This document shows, piece after piece, positions 7,774-16,114 of a stretch of 62,283 bases of DNA; position 1 is the first letter of the stretch; the number at the start of each line of letters is the position of its first letter. The position numbers and the translations under genes were made by a program. Below the pieces are notes generated by a model. It saw only the letters and a program-made list of their open reading frames with translations, was not told where the DNA came from and did not search any database. This DNA comes from Lachnospiraceae bacterium (GTDB lineage Bacteria; Bacillota; Clostridia; Lachnospirales; Lachnospiraceae): assembly GCA_017544835.1 (NCBI GenBank), contig JAFYDI010000029.1, positions 1 through 62,283 of the forward strand, written 5' to 3'.

Positions 7774-8658
7774 CTATCCTCTCGGATGAGCCTTACTGTA
7801 TACATCCCTGATTCTTGAATGATTCATATTGGCATAGACCTGAGTGGTGGAGATATCGGAATGTCCCAACATCTCCTGAACGCTTCTTAAGTCCGCTCCG
7901 TTCTCAACAAGATGAGCTGCAAAAGAATGTCTTAATGTATGAGGCGTAATGTCTGCTTCGATACCTGCCTGCTTGGCATAATATTTGATTAGCTTCCAAA
8001 AGCCCTGTCTCGACATCGGCTGACCTGAGCAGTTTACGAAAAGTGTCTGCTCGTTCTTATCATCAAGCATGCTCTCACGCGCGTGATCGAGATAATTCTG
8101 AACGGAAGCCTTGGCCTCATGCCCGAAGGGAATAACACGTTCCTTGGTCCTGTCGTGACATATTATAAAGCTCATCTGCATATTTACATCATCAAGTTTA
8201 AGAGAAATAAGCTCGCTTACACGTATGCCCGTCGCATACAAAAGTTCAAGCATGGCCTTGTCTCTGATATCCTTAGGGCCGTTACCCTGAGGCTGCTCCA
8301 AAAGCCTTACAACTTCGGAAGTCGTAAGAATCTCCGGAATCTTCTTCTCAACCTTCGGTGCCTTTAAGCCTTCCGAAGCATCTTCCTTGACCTTACCTTC
8401 CTTGTAAAGATAATGATAGAAAGTCTTAATGCACGCAATATTACGTGAAATGGTGGCAGCACTGAACTTGTTCTTCTCAAGGAAAAGAACATACGAATTA
8501 AGATTCGTCGATGTAATATCGGCAGGGTCATGAATACCCTGATCTTCCATATATTTACATACCTTACTTAAGTCTCTCTTGTAGGAAAGCTCGGTATTCT
8601 CAGACATCTTCTTAACGTTATGTAAATAAGTTATAAAGGCATCAATTTGTGATTGCAT
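7774..8658 (-). CDS. xerD: tyrosine site-specific recombinase, XerC/XerD type
   Basis: Chromosome-dimer recombinase acting at dif sites, usually with a second Xer. The 294-residue protein has the two-domain layout: an N-terminal core-binding domain (about 1-90) and a catalytic domain. The catalytic set is complete: Arg146 (TGIRVSEL), Lys172, His240 and Arg243 (HTLRHSF), His266 (LGHSD) and Tyr275. GAGGAAGAGGAAGA precedes the ATG. A strong promoter and terminator make it a single-gene unit. XerD versus XerC cannot be settled from this sequence alone, and no integrase-type neighbours suggest a mobile element. Confidence 0.92.
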   Translation of the reverse strand: MQSQIDAFITYLHNVKKMSENTELSYKRDLSKVCKYMEDQGIHDPADITSTNLNSYVLFLEKNKFSAATISRNIACIKTFYHYLYKEGKVKEDASEGLKAPKVEKKIPEILTTSEVVRLLEQPQGNGPKDIRDKAMLELLYATGIRVSELISLKLDDVNMQMSFIICHDRTKERVIPFGHEAKASVQNYLDHARESMLDDKNEQTLFVNCSGQPMSRQGFWKLIKYYAKQAGIEADITPHTLRHSFAAHLVENGADLRSVQEMLGHSDISTTQVYANMNHSRIRDVYSKAHPRG

Positions 8659-8718
8659 TCTTCCTCTTCCTCAAAAAAACGTCATGTTCTGTAAACCATT
8701 TTTCGGTGTGTAAGTCTT

Positions 8719-8747
8719 ATTATATAGGCAGACAATTAATAAATCAA
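8719..8747 (-). promoter_or_regulatory. sigma-A promoter of xerD
   Basis: TTGATT (8742-8747) and TATAAT (8719-8724) on the minus strand with a 17-nt spacer, about 60 nt before the xerD start. Confidence 0.8.
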
Positions 8748-8869
8748 ATACCAATTTTGTTAGAATTTGACTGATTTTACCCTAAAAGTAATAGAAAGCA
8801 CAAAATCTATTTTATTATGTGAACCTTTGCACTATATATGCCAAAAAAATTTTTTTGGAAAAAATAAAA

Positions 8870-8902
8870 AACCAATGCCATGTGGTTAACATAACATTGG
8901 TT
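8870..8902 (-). terminator. intrinsic terminator of the aminotransferase gene
   Basis: On the minus strand AACCAATG pairs with CATTGGTT, extended inward by TTATG/CATGG with wobble pairs to 13 bp. TTTTTTATTTTTT follows. It lies about 25 nt after the stop codon. Confidence 0.92.
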
Positions 8903-8926
8903 TCCGTAATATTTTTATGCAAACTA

Positions 8927-10126
8927 TTAGTTCAACTCTTTAAGAAAAGCTTCGATTCTGTCAAGACCCTTATCAATCTGTTCCATGCTGATTGCATAGG
9001 AAAGACGAATGTGTGTGGGGAATCCGAAATCGGCACAAGGAATGACTGCCACTGCATAGTCATTGAGGAGATGCTCCGCAAGCTTGGCGCTTGTTTCAAG
9101 CTTATCGCCCTTATATTTCTTCTTAAGTGCTTCGGACATATCGATAAAGAGATAAAAAGCACCTTCGGGCTTCATAACGTCCACATAAGGCATAGCCTTC
9201 ACACGCTCATACATGTGTACTCTTCTCTTATCAAACTCATCCTTCATCTTCTTCATGTCATCCTGAGGACCTGTAAGAGCCTCAACAGAAGCAAACTGAG
9301 CGATGGAGTTGGGGTTGGATGTTGCATGGGACTGCATAGCGGACATAAGCTTGGCAATTTCAACGGAAGAACCTGTGTAGCCGATTCTCCAGCCGGTCAT
9401 AGCGTATGACTTGGAAAGACCGGAGCAGGTAATTGTATGCTTATAAATATCTTCGCCAAGAGAAGCGATACTTACATGTTTAGCCTTGTCGTATGTAAGA
9501 TACTCATACATTTCGTCGGCTACCACATAAATGTCTCTTTTAACAATAACTTCGGCAAGTGCCTGAAGTTCTTTCTTGGAATAAACCATACCGGTGGGGT
9601 TGCTGGGAGAATTAAGGACAAAAGCCTTGGTCTTATCGGTAATGGCCGCATCAAGCTGCTCGGCTGTAATCTTGTATCCGTTTTCTTTGGACCCAAATAC
9701 AAATACTGGAACACCGTCGGAAAGCTTAACCATTTCGGGATAGCTTAACCAATAAGGTGCGGGAATGATTACCTCGTCACCGGGATTTAATATAGCGTCA
9801 AAAATATTGGTAAGGGAATGTTTACCGCCGTTTGAAATAACAATCTGATTAGGCGCGTAATCAAGTCCGTTAAAGTCTCTGAATTTCTTACTTATGGCAG
9901 CCTTAAGCTCATTGGTACCGGATGCGGGGGTATACTTCGTAAATCCTGTCTCGATAGCCTTGATGGCTGCGTTGCAAATATTCTTAGGTGTGTTAAAGTC
10001 AGGCTCGCCTGCTCCGAATCCCACTACGTCTACGCCGCTTTTCTTAAGTTCCTTGGCCTTTGCAGTGATGGCAAGTGTTGATGAAGGCTTAACCGCCTTG
10101 GCTTTCTCAGATAATGTTAATGACAT
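8927..10126 (-). CDS. aspartate aminotransferase-like class I/II enzyme
   Basis: PLP-dependent transaminase that most likely interconverts aspartate and 2-oxoglutarate with oxaloacetate and glutamate. The 399-residue protein follows the subgroup of thermophile and Bacillus aspartate aminotransferases: GFGAGEPDF near residue 40, SPSNPTG with Asn176, Asp204 and Tyr207 (ADEMYEYL), Schiff-base Lys239 in SGLSKSYAMTGWR, and a C-terminal HIRLSYA arginine for the substrate carboxylate. The start at 10126 follows AGGGAGGACGATTATA. It has its own promoter with a palindrome upstream and a terminator, so it is a single-gene unit. Exact substrate range is inferred. Confidence 0.93.
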   Translation of the reverse strand: MSLTLSEKAKAVKPSSTLAITAKAKELKKSGVDVVGFGAGEPDFNTPKNICNAAIKAIETGFTKYTPASGTNELKAAISKKFRDFNGLDYAPNQIVISNGGKHSLTNIFDAILNPGDEVIIPAPYWLSYPEMVKLSDGVPVFVFGSKENGYKITAEQLDAAITDKTKAFVLNSPSNPTGMVYSKKELQALAEVIVKRDIYVVADEMYEYLTYDKAKHVSIASLGEDIYKHTITCSGLSKSYAMTGWRIGYTGSSVEIAKLMSAMQSHATSNPNSIAQFASVEALTGPQDDMKKMKDEFDKRRVHMYERVKAMPYVDVMKPEGAFYLFIDMSEALKKKYKGDKLETSAKLAEHLLNDYAVAVIPCADFGFPTHIRLSYAISMEQIDKGLDRIEAFLKELN

Positions 10127-10159
10127 TATAATCGTCCTCCCTAAACTCCTATTGCTACC

Positions 10160-10188
10160 ATTCTACAAAAGCCAAAATGCCGTGTCAA
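10160..10188 (-). promoter_or_regulatory. strong sigma-A promoter of the aminotransferase gene
   Basis: On the minus strand a consensus TTGACA (10183-10188) is 17 nt from TAGAAT (10160-10165). Confidence 0.85.
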
Positions 10189-10197
10189 TGAAATTTT

Positions 10198-10219
10198 GGA
10201 TTATTGTATACAATTATCC
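10198..10219. promoter_or_regulatory. 22-bp near-perfect palindrome upstream of the aminotransferase promoter
   Basis: The core TTGTATACAA is a perfect 10-bp palindrome, flanked by GGAT and ATCC with one mismatched pair between. It ends 10 nt upstream of the -35 element, where activator dimers usually bind. The cognate regulator is unknown. Confidence 0.5.
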
Positions 10220-10277
10220 CGTAATGTGATTATCGGCCTCCTTTTTTGTTCAAAATGCCACTCCGGCACACTAAAAA

Positions 10278-10299
10278 AGCGGAGGCCGAAGCCTCCGCT
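10278..10299 (-). terminator. intrinsic terminator of the mscS unit
   Basis: AGCGGAGGC, a TTCG tetraloop and GCCTCCGCT, followed by TTTTTAG on the minus strand, 14 nt past the mscS stop. Confidence 0.95.
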
Positions 10300-10312
10300 G
10301 CATTTATATATG

Positions 10313-11281
10313 CTATTTGCCCTGATGAACGACGATCTGATTGAAGGGAATTTCGATACCGGCTTTGTCAAAGCCAATCTTGATTTCTCTGTTAAGAAGA
10401 CGGGGCGCCGAGAAAATATCTTTCTCATTAACCTTACCGATAATCTTAAGCTCTATTCCGCTCTCTCCTAAATTCTGTACGCCTACATACTTGGGATCTT
10501 CAAGGAATACTTCGGGGTACTTGGTACGAATTTCCGGAAGAAGCGTTTCAAATACCTTATCTACCTTCTCAAGGTCTGTAGAATAAGCTACGCTGACTGC
10601 CGTTACAGCGATACTGTCATTATTGGAGCGGTTTAAGATGTTACGAAGGTCGGAGTTGTTAATAAGCTTGATATTTCCGCCCACGTCTTTAATTGCGGTC
10701 GTGCGAATTCCGATGCTTGTAACGGTTCCCCTGAAGCCTTCAACCTCAATAATATCGCCTACGTTAAACTGGTCTTCAAATACCAGAAATACGCCTGTAA
10801 TTAAGTCTTCCACAAGACTCTGCGCTCCGAAGCCTACAACCAACGTGATAATTCCGACGCTTGCAAATATTGTGCTTACATTTACGCCGATAGCCGCAAG
10901 GCACCAGAAGAAACCTACGATGAATGTCACATAGCTTGTGGCACTCTTTACAAGCGTTACAAGACTTCTGCCCTTAGGGTTCTTCGGATTAACTTTATCC
11001 GCAATGAAAAGCACTATCTGGGTAATCGTCACCATCAAAAGAACGATTGCGATAATCTGAAACAGTGTCGCAAAGTTAAACTTAAAGGTCCTTGATATTT
11101 TGCTTACATCACCAAACAGCTTGCTCCATGTTCCCTGCAGACTTTCTTTGGTCTCTGCGGGCAGGAAGGGTATTATTGCAGGATTGGTGATTACAAGGAA
11201 TACAAAGAATAATATAATCAATCCTATGATTTTACCTGCCGGAACCGGTTTCTTTTCCTTCTTAATGATTTCGTCGCTCAT
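10313..11281 (-). CDS. mscS: small-conductance mechanosensitive channel, MscS family
   Basis: Membrane channel that opens on membrane tension to release osmolytes. The 322-residue protein has hydrophobic segments near residues 17-40, 65-95 and 115-140. The Gly/Ala-rich pore helix follows, reading VGIITLVVGFGAQSLVEDL, and then FEDQFNVGDIIEV, which starts the beta domain, and TTAIKDVGGN. AAGGAGG lies 9 nt upstream of the start at 11281. The gene begins 4 nt after the stop of the unknown 428-residue protein, so the two are co-transcribed and end at the terminator at 10278. Family assignment is firm. Confidence 0.95.
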   Translation of the reverse strand: MSDEIIKKEKKPVPAGKIIGLIILFFVFLVITNPAIIPFLPAETKESLQGTWSKLFGDVSKISRTFKFNFATLFQIIAIVLLMVTITQIVLFIADKVNPKNPKGRSLVTLVKSATSYVTFIVGFFWCLAAIGVNVSTIFASVGIITLVVGFGAQSLVEDLITGVFLVFEDQFNVGDIIEVEGFRGTVTSIGIRTTAIKDVGGNIKLINNSDLRNILNRSNNDSIAVTAVSVAYSTDLEKVDKVFETLLPEIRTKYPEVFLEDPKYVGVQNLGESGIELKIIGKVNEKDIFSAPRLLNREIKIGFDKAGIEIPFNQIVVHQGK

Positions 11282-11285
11282 GTAA

Positions 11286-12572
11286 CTAATCCTCCTTCTT
11301 TGGCTCTATCTTTATGGTTGTAATAATCTGAGAATCTTTATCGGCAAAGGTGTAATAACTGTTGCCTGACTCATTAATGGTCATTCTTTGTGCCGGTGCT
11401 CCGCTTGAAGTCTTAAGCTCTAACGGGCTTAGGTAATAGATACCCTTGCCGTGTGTCGAATCTTCAATCCAGACGGCTGCGTTTTTACCTGTAATGTTAA
11501 GGGTTACGTCCTTGTCTATCATAAGACAGCTTTCACTGTTCTCGCACTTAAGGTAAATTCCGGGGTTCATCGAATTATTTATGGTAAGCGAACCGTCGCC
11601 GGTAATCGTTACGCTTCCTCCGTACATAAAGCCCCACGCGATAAGACCCGTAAGCTTGTTATTGCCTATCAGTTTAATCTTAAAGCCGTTACCCATTAAG
11701 TTAACGTTAAGGTAATCTCCCGTGTAGTTTTCAAGTGTCAGCGTGTTGGTTGCTTCGTCATAGGATGCGCCGGGAACCGGACCTATCGGAAGTGTTTTAT
11801 ACAGGGGTTCTGTCACATTTGCGTCAGAGCCTAGTACGTCGTTTCCTATCCAAAGAAAATCGTACCCGTTATGCCATGCGCTTCCTGCCCGGTTGCTTAC
11901 CTTTGCCAATTCTGTTTCAAAATCGGAGTTTGGCGCGTAGTAGTAATCGGTTATTACTAAGCCTCCGTCAAAGTGAACACCCTCCGAATCTATCCACCAT
12001 TCATTGGTTCTGTTCCACACTCCGTCGGTACAGTATAGGTAATCTACTGTTCCGTCGGAATGCTCGATTCTTACATACTCTTCGTCGAGAACACCGTAGC
12101 CCGGTACAAATCCGTTCGGGTCAAGATTTGAAAGATGAGGAAATGCACTGTCTGCTTCATCAAGCGGCGCCGTCTCCACAACTTCTGTGGGTTCAGGCTT
12201 CGTGTTGGGTTCCGGAAGCTTTTCGACTATGTCTTCAATGTCTTCCACTTCTTCCGTCGGTTCTATTGATACGGAATATCCGTAGCTGTAATCATTAAAG
12301 GGATCTTCTTTCAAAATGTCGTATCCGAAAGCATCCTTCATTACCACAACAGCCATAATCGCAGCGGCGGTTTCTATCACGAGAACGCCTTCTTTCTTCG
12401 GGAAGCGGATTTTCTTACGCTTCTTGTGTGAAGGCTCTTCCGTGGGCGTCACATACTCATGCCCTGTCGGCGCTTCTTCGGGCGCAGAATGAGCAGACTC
12501 TACAGCATATTCGTTTTGTGGCATTCCGTATTCATCATATGTGTGGGATTCATTAGAATATTCTTTTGCCAT
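11286..12572 (-). CDS. membrane-anchored protein of unknown function, paired with mscS
   Basis: Not recognised. The 428-residue protein has an acidic, Tyr-rich N-terminal tail (1-50), a basic patch KKRKK, and one hydrophobic segment at about 60-79. A Glu/Pro-rich linker (about 95-140) follows. The remainder (about 150-428) is rich in Asn, Gly and Asp, with alternating strands such as NVNLMGNGFKIKLIGNNKL and GSVTITGDGSLTIN, suggestive of a beta-helix or beta-sandwich. By the positive-inside rule the large domain would be outside. The start at 12572 follows GAAGGAATAGGAC. Its tight coupling to mscS hints at envelope stress or wall sensing; this is inference. Confidence 0.8.
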   Translation of the reverse strand: MAKEYSNESHTYDEYGMPQNEYAVESAHSAPEEAPTGHEYVTPTEEPSHKKRKKIRFPKKEGVLVIETAAAIMAVVVMKDAFGYDILKEDPFNDYSYGYSVSIEPTEEVEDIEDIVEKLPEPNTKPEPTEVVETAPLDEADSAFPHLSNLDPNGFVPGYGVLDEEYVRIEHSDGTVDYLYCTDGVWNRTNEWWIDSEGVHFDGGLVITDYYYAPNSDFETELAKVSNRAGSAWHNGYDFLWIGNDVLGSDANVTEPLYKTLPIGPVPGASYDEATNTLTLENYTGDYLNVNLMGNGFKIKLIGNNKLTGLIAWGFMYGGSVTITGDGSLTINNSMNPGIYLKCENSESCLMIDKDVTLNITGKNAAVWIEDSTHGKGIYYLSPLELKTSSGAPAQRMTINESGNSYYTFADKDSQIITTIKIEPKKED

Positions 12573-12655
12573 GTCCTATTCCTTCGCAATCACAGCATAG
12601 AGATTAACATAATGTAATTGTAGAATGCCCTCAATAACAAGGCGTTAACGAAAAA

Positions 12656-12678
12656 CGGTGCAAGCATCGCCTGCACCG
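12656..12678 (-). terminator. terminator closing the flagellar/chemotaxis cluster
   Basis: CGGTGCAGGC pairs with GCTTGCACCG (one G-U) around a 3-nt loop, then TTTTTCG on the minus strand. It is 18 nt past the stop of the MltG-like gene, the last gene of the cluster. Confidence 0.9.
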
Positions 12679-12695
12679 CTTCAATATCACATTAT

Positions 12696-13313
12696 TTATT
12701 GTCTTCTTGTAATTGTCTTCGCAATTGTTTCAAAATCAGCGCCCATCTCTATCTCGTACTCGCCGACGCTTATAGACTTGTCGTAATGGTTGTCGCATAA
12801 GTAACGGTCAAGTTCAACGGCCGATTCCACGAGTCCCGCTTCAAAAATCCTGCGGCTTACGCTTACGGAGCTGTCGCCCTTGATAACTTTGATAAGTACT
12901 TTCTCGCCGGTATTAACGTATCCCGTCTCATCTTCCGGCATGGGGTTGATGGCGGGAGGGCCTTCCGGCTCGGGTTCAGGTTCCGGTTCCGACGGTTCTT
13001 CCGATACGGAAACATCTACGAATTCAGTCTTGTCTCCTCCTTCGGTAGTCTCGGATACTGAAGTATCAGCACTTACAGAAGCTTCAGACGATGCAGACGA
13101 GGGAGTCTCAACAGATGCTACGTCCTTGTCACCTTTAGTATCTGCAGATACAACGTTTTCGGCTTCAGATACATCCTTAACCGATTCAAGCAATGTTTCG
13201 TTCTTAACGGGCTCCTGTGCCTTGGCATTGCCTTTCGGTGCGGCAACACCCATAATCAGAGCGGCAACTATCATTCCTGCTCCGATTCCTCTTAAATATG
13301 ATTTAAGTTTCAT
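12696..13313 (-). CDS. MltG/YceG-like protein lacking the lytic transglycosylase domain
   Basis: The 205-residue protein has an N-terminal hydrophobic signal or anchor (about 8-25), a low-complexity Ser/Val/Glu/Pro linker (about 35-125), and a C-terminal domain (about 130-203). The last resembles the LysM-like N-terminal domain of MltG: VLIKVIKGDSSVSVSRRIFEAGLV, a middle YL segment, and SISVGEYEIEMG. The catalytic YceG domain that should follow is absent and the frame ends cleanly at a terminator. Overlap with the upstream SwrB-like gene (ATGA) makes it the last gene of the flagellar series. It may bind peptidoglycan near the flagellar base; that is inference. Confidence 0.75.
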   Translation of the reverse strand: MKLKSYLRGIGAGMIVAALIMGVAAPKGNAKAQEPVKNETLLESVKDVSEAENVVSADTKGDKDVASVETPSSASSEASVSADTSVSETTEGGDKTEFVDVSVSEEPSEPEPEPEPEGPPAINPMPEDETGYVNTGEKVLIKVIKGDSSVSVSRRIFEAGLVESAVELDRYLCDNHYDKSISVGEYEIEMGADFETIAKTITRRQ

Positions 13314-14119
13314 GAATTACCTTCTTTTTGCGATACGAATAAATCTATAACGAGCTTAACTTCACCGACGCCAAGACCCAGTTCTCTTGCTATCTGCATG
13401 TTGGACATGCCCTCGCTGTGAAGTTTTCTGATCATCTCATTGGAATTCTTACGACCGTCATTGTCCGATTCAAAGTGAACGGGTACCGATGAGTCTTTGG
13501 ACGCTTTCTTACGGGGCTTTGAGGTTGTGGTCTTAACGACAGGTGTATCCTCTGCCTTCTTAACGGGAACAGCCACACCGTCAACTATCTCAAGACGTTC
13601 GGGCACAAAAGGCACAAATTCAGGCTTCTTCTCTTCTTCAACCTTTAAAGCTTCTTTAAGTACTTCGTCGGCCTTCTTCTGAGCCTCTTCTTCTATGCGT
13701 TTCTTGTCTTCGAGTTCTTTCTTCTCGGCTTCAATCTGTGTACGTGTATTCTGAAGCTCCTGTCCTTCGGTCTTAAGCTTCTCGTCCTTGCTGTTAAGCA
13801 TATCGTAAAGGAACACGGCCTCATCATGATTGACGTTAATCTTATTAAGAACCGTTTCGGAATACTCATCCACAGCCATTATTTTCTTGTTGGAAATTTC
13901 TTCAAGCGCACGCTCGGCCTTTTCTACAGAGTAAAGGACGGTTTCATCCACCATGTCATCGATTCGTGACTTGGCGGTTGCCATTTCTTCGTCGATAAGC
14001 TTTTTGATTTCTTCCTTGGTTACGTGCTCTTCTTCTTTTTTCTTCCCGTCAGGTAAAAAGAAGCTTACTCCGAAAAATAAGCCTCCTATTACCAACAACA
14101 CTATTTCCGTTACACTCAT
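13310..14119 (-). CDS. SwrB-like membrane coiled-coil protein (DUF6115 type)
   Basis: The 269-residue protein has an N-terminal membrane segment (about 5-22), a long charged coiled coil (about 25-165), a basic Pro/Lys linker, and a C-terminal helix-turn-helix-like block (about 225-262: LHSEGMSNMQIARELGLG). This layout and its place downstream of sigD match Bacillus SwrB (YlxL), which promotes activation of the flagellar export apparatus and swarming. Sequence identity with SwrB outside the C-terminal block looks low, so function is by position and architecture. The stop overlaps the next start by 4 nt. Confidence 0.75.
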   Translation of the reverse strand: MSVTEIVLLVIGGLFFGVSFFLPDGKKKEEEHVTKEEIKKLIDEEMATAKSRIDDMVDETVLYSVEKAERALEEISNKKIMAVDEYSETVLNKINVNHDEAVFLYDMLNSKDEKLKTEGQELQNTRTQIEAEKKELEDKKRIEEEAQKKADEVLKEALKVEEEKKPEFVPFVPERLEIVDGVAVPVKKAEDTPVVKTTTSKPRKKASKDSSVPVHFESDNDGRKNSNEMIRKLHSEGMSNMQIARELGLGVGEVKLVIDLFVSQKEGNS

Positions 14120-14124
14120 TTTAA

Positions 14125-14463
14125 CTAAATCCTTATATCAAAACTAGATTCCGACATCTTAATGTGGACACCGTCCTTGTCACCCTTGCGACCTTTGGCG
14201 TCCTCGTCCTTATGGCCCTGACCGCGCCCGCCGTCACCGGTATATTCGTTGGAGCCTTTTTCCTTGGCATCGAATTTCTTCTGCTCATTAAGGACTTCCG
14301 TGGTACTCTTAACGGTGTTGGCGTTGTCGTCAACTTCCTTTTGCAGGCGGTTGACAAAGTTGGCCTGGTCTAATTGGCCTTTGTGTTCTTCATTGTGTCT
14401 TATGGCTGCAAAATCCTGAGATCGTTGGATTGCACCCGACAATTCTAACGGTCCTAATCCCAT
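14125..14463 (-). CDS. small hydrophilic flagellar-cluster protein, unknown
   Basis: The 112-residue protein begins MGLGPLELSGAIQRSQDF, followed by a helical segment (about 20-65) and a Gly/Asp/Lys-rich tail ending SFDIRI. It has no membrane segment or known motif. It is preceded by GTGGGGGAATGTAA and lies between fapA and the swrB-like gene with short gaps (5 nt to the latter), so translation as part of the cluster is very likely. The helical N-terminus with a disordered tail recalls a small chaperone or adaptor, but there is no direct evidence. Confidence 0.7.
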   Translation of the reverse strand: MGLGPLELSGAIQRSQDFAAIRHNEEHKGQLDQANFVNRLQKEVDDNANTVKSTTEVLNEQKKFDAKEKGSNEYTGDGGRGQGHKDEDAKGRKGDKDGVHIKMSESSFDIRI

Positions 14464-14486
14464 TTACATTCCCCCACTGAAACAGG

Positions 14487-16085
14487 TTAATAGATTGCCA
14501 CCATTTTAACATCTCCCGCTTCTTTTATAAAGCGGCAATATTTCATGGCTTGTTTGACTACCATTGATACATCGTCTATACAAATCTTGGTGCCGGGATA
14601 AACATTGCCCGTCACGATGACTGTTCCTCTTGATTCGGGGCTTGAAACATCCATCACACCCTGATACTGGTTAAGTTCTTCCGTAGCCTTGTTAAGCTCT
14701 GCGGTTAACGCGTTATTGGCCTTGGCAAGCTGCTGAATCTGCATAAGCTGAGGTGTGGTCATCTTTATGCCCTGTGCCAGTTTCTGCTTGGCTCCCGCAA
14801 GAACGGGTCTAATGGTACCAAGCTGCTTGTTAATCTCCATAATCTTCTTCTGAAGATCGGCTATTGCCATCTTAACTGTAGGATCCATACCCACTTCTAT
14901 TACGGTATCTGTTCCCATCTCGGAGCCTAATGTCTTAACCTCTATGCAGTTGGTGGCGCTTGAACGTCCGCCCGAAATAAATCCTCTCTTACCGGTAACC
15001 TTAATATCGGTACCTGCGGTTACGGTACAATGAAGAATCGACTCGGACTCAAGAAATCCCCCTGCGGTTGCGGTTGCATTCTCAAGGAACTTGGTAACGA
15101 TATTGCCACCGGCCTTTAATACGCCTTTGTGCATACCGTTCATACCTCTTGCGATGGTGATATTCTCACCCGCTTCAAGGTATGCGCCTTCTACGACGCC
15201 TCGCACCTCGATGGAACCCTTAGCCTTAACAGTAAAGTTCTCACATACATTACCGTTAACGCGTACGCTTCCGTCATAATCTATGTTACCAACGGAGTTA
15301 TCGACGTTCTCAACTTCGAATACATTGGATACGAATACCTTGCCTTCGATTAAAGAAACGTGTCCGGATACCTGAGTTCTTAACTCGGTCTTATCCTCGT
15401 TGATATCGATATTGTGTCCGTACTTAAGGGAAGCCTGCTTAACGTCTCTTGGCTTAATCTTCTCGCCTTTAACGTTGGTGCCGTACTCTCCGAGTTTGGC
15501 AGGTGTAAGTCTTGCAAGAAGGTCTCCCGCAGTACAGTGATTGATGGTATTAAGGTTAAAGAAATCGACGCTTCCGTCCTCTAAAAGCGTGGGCTTAACC
15601 CTTGGATCGGTGTTAAAGAAATACTCTATAGATGCATCCGTACCCTGAACCGGAGGCTGTCCTTTGACAAGCACTTCCCAGGTACAGTAATGACGTTCGT
15701 TAATAAACTTATCGATTGCGGCCTGATCGAAGCCAAAGCAAATGCCTCTTGAGGAAAACTCACGCATGAACTCTTCCTTGGGCATTTTTACTCCGCCTTC
15801 AAAAGGCGGAACCATAAAAACAGACACCGACATATTATCCGGTGCGCAGTTAACCTTTACATATTCTGAATCTTTGGTCTGGAAAGGAGTGTTCGTAGGG
15901 AACAAAGAAACTTCAGAAAGACCCGAAAGCGTTGCAGCCAGGGCCTTTAAATCATATACCATATTTTTGATGGAAAGATATTCGGTAAGCTCTTCAAGCT
16001 TAATGGGACTGCCTCCGTCTGTAGGCGGCACCAGCTTAATACAGCATCTTCCGTCTTTACCAACTATCTGAAAATAACCATTCAT
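14487..16085 (-). CDS. fapA: FapA family protein (DUF342), flagellar assembly protein A-like
   Basis: The 532-residue protein belongs to the FapA/DUF342 group. It shows an N-terminal domain, a central right-handed beta-helix-like stretch with repeated GS(I/V)xVxG turns (GDLL..., NVCENFTVKAKGSIEVRG, VEGAYLEAGENITIARG, KAGGNIVTKFLENATATAGG), a coiled-coil hairpin (about 405-480), and a final GTVIVTGNVYPG strand region. Vibrio FapA affects polar flagellar assembly; in Bacillota the role is unclear. It sits directly after sigD. Family assignment is firm, and the flagellar role is inferred from location. Confidence 0.88.
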   Translation of the reverse strand: MNGYFQIVGKDGRCCIKLVPPTDGGSPIKLEELTEYLSIKNMVYDLKALAATLSGLSEVSLFPTNTPFQTKDSEYVKVNCAPDNMSVSVFMVPPFEGGVKMPKEEFMREFSSRGICFGFDQAAIDKFINERHYCTWEVLVKGQPPVQGTDASIEYFFNTDPRVKPTLLEDGSVDFFNLNTINHCTAGDLLARLTPAKLGEYGTNVKGEKIKPRDVKQASLKYGHNIDINEDKTELRTQVSGHVSLIEGKVFVSNVFEVENVDNSVGNIDYDGSVRVNGNVCENFTVKAKGSIEVRGVVEGAYLEAGENITIARGMNGMHKGVLKAGGNIVTKFLENATATAGGFLESESILHCTVTAGTDIKVTGKRGFISGGRSSATNCIEVKTLGSEMGTDTVIEVGMDPTVKMAIADLQKKIMEINKQLGTIRPVLAGAKQKLAQGIKMTTPQLMQIQQLAKANNALTAELNKATEELNQYQGVMDVSSPESRGTVIVTGNVYPGTKICIDDVSMVVKQAMKYCRFIKEAGDVKMVAIY

Positions 16086-16114
16086 AACTGACCCCCATAA
16101 TCAAAAAGATTATT

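Noticed and set aside
7774-8658. Tyrosine recombinase as a sign of a mobile element
   Set aside because: Full XerC/D length and motifs, housekeeping neighbours, no attachment-site repeats or phage genes seen.
8819-9409. 196-codon open frame antisense to the aminotransferase gene
   Set aside because: Begins inside the terminator region and overlaps conserved aminotransferase sequence; no supporting features.
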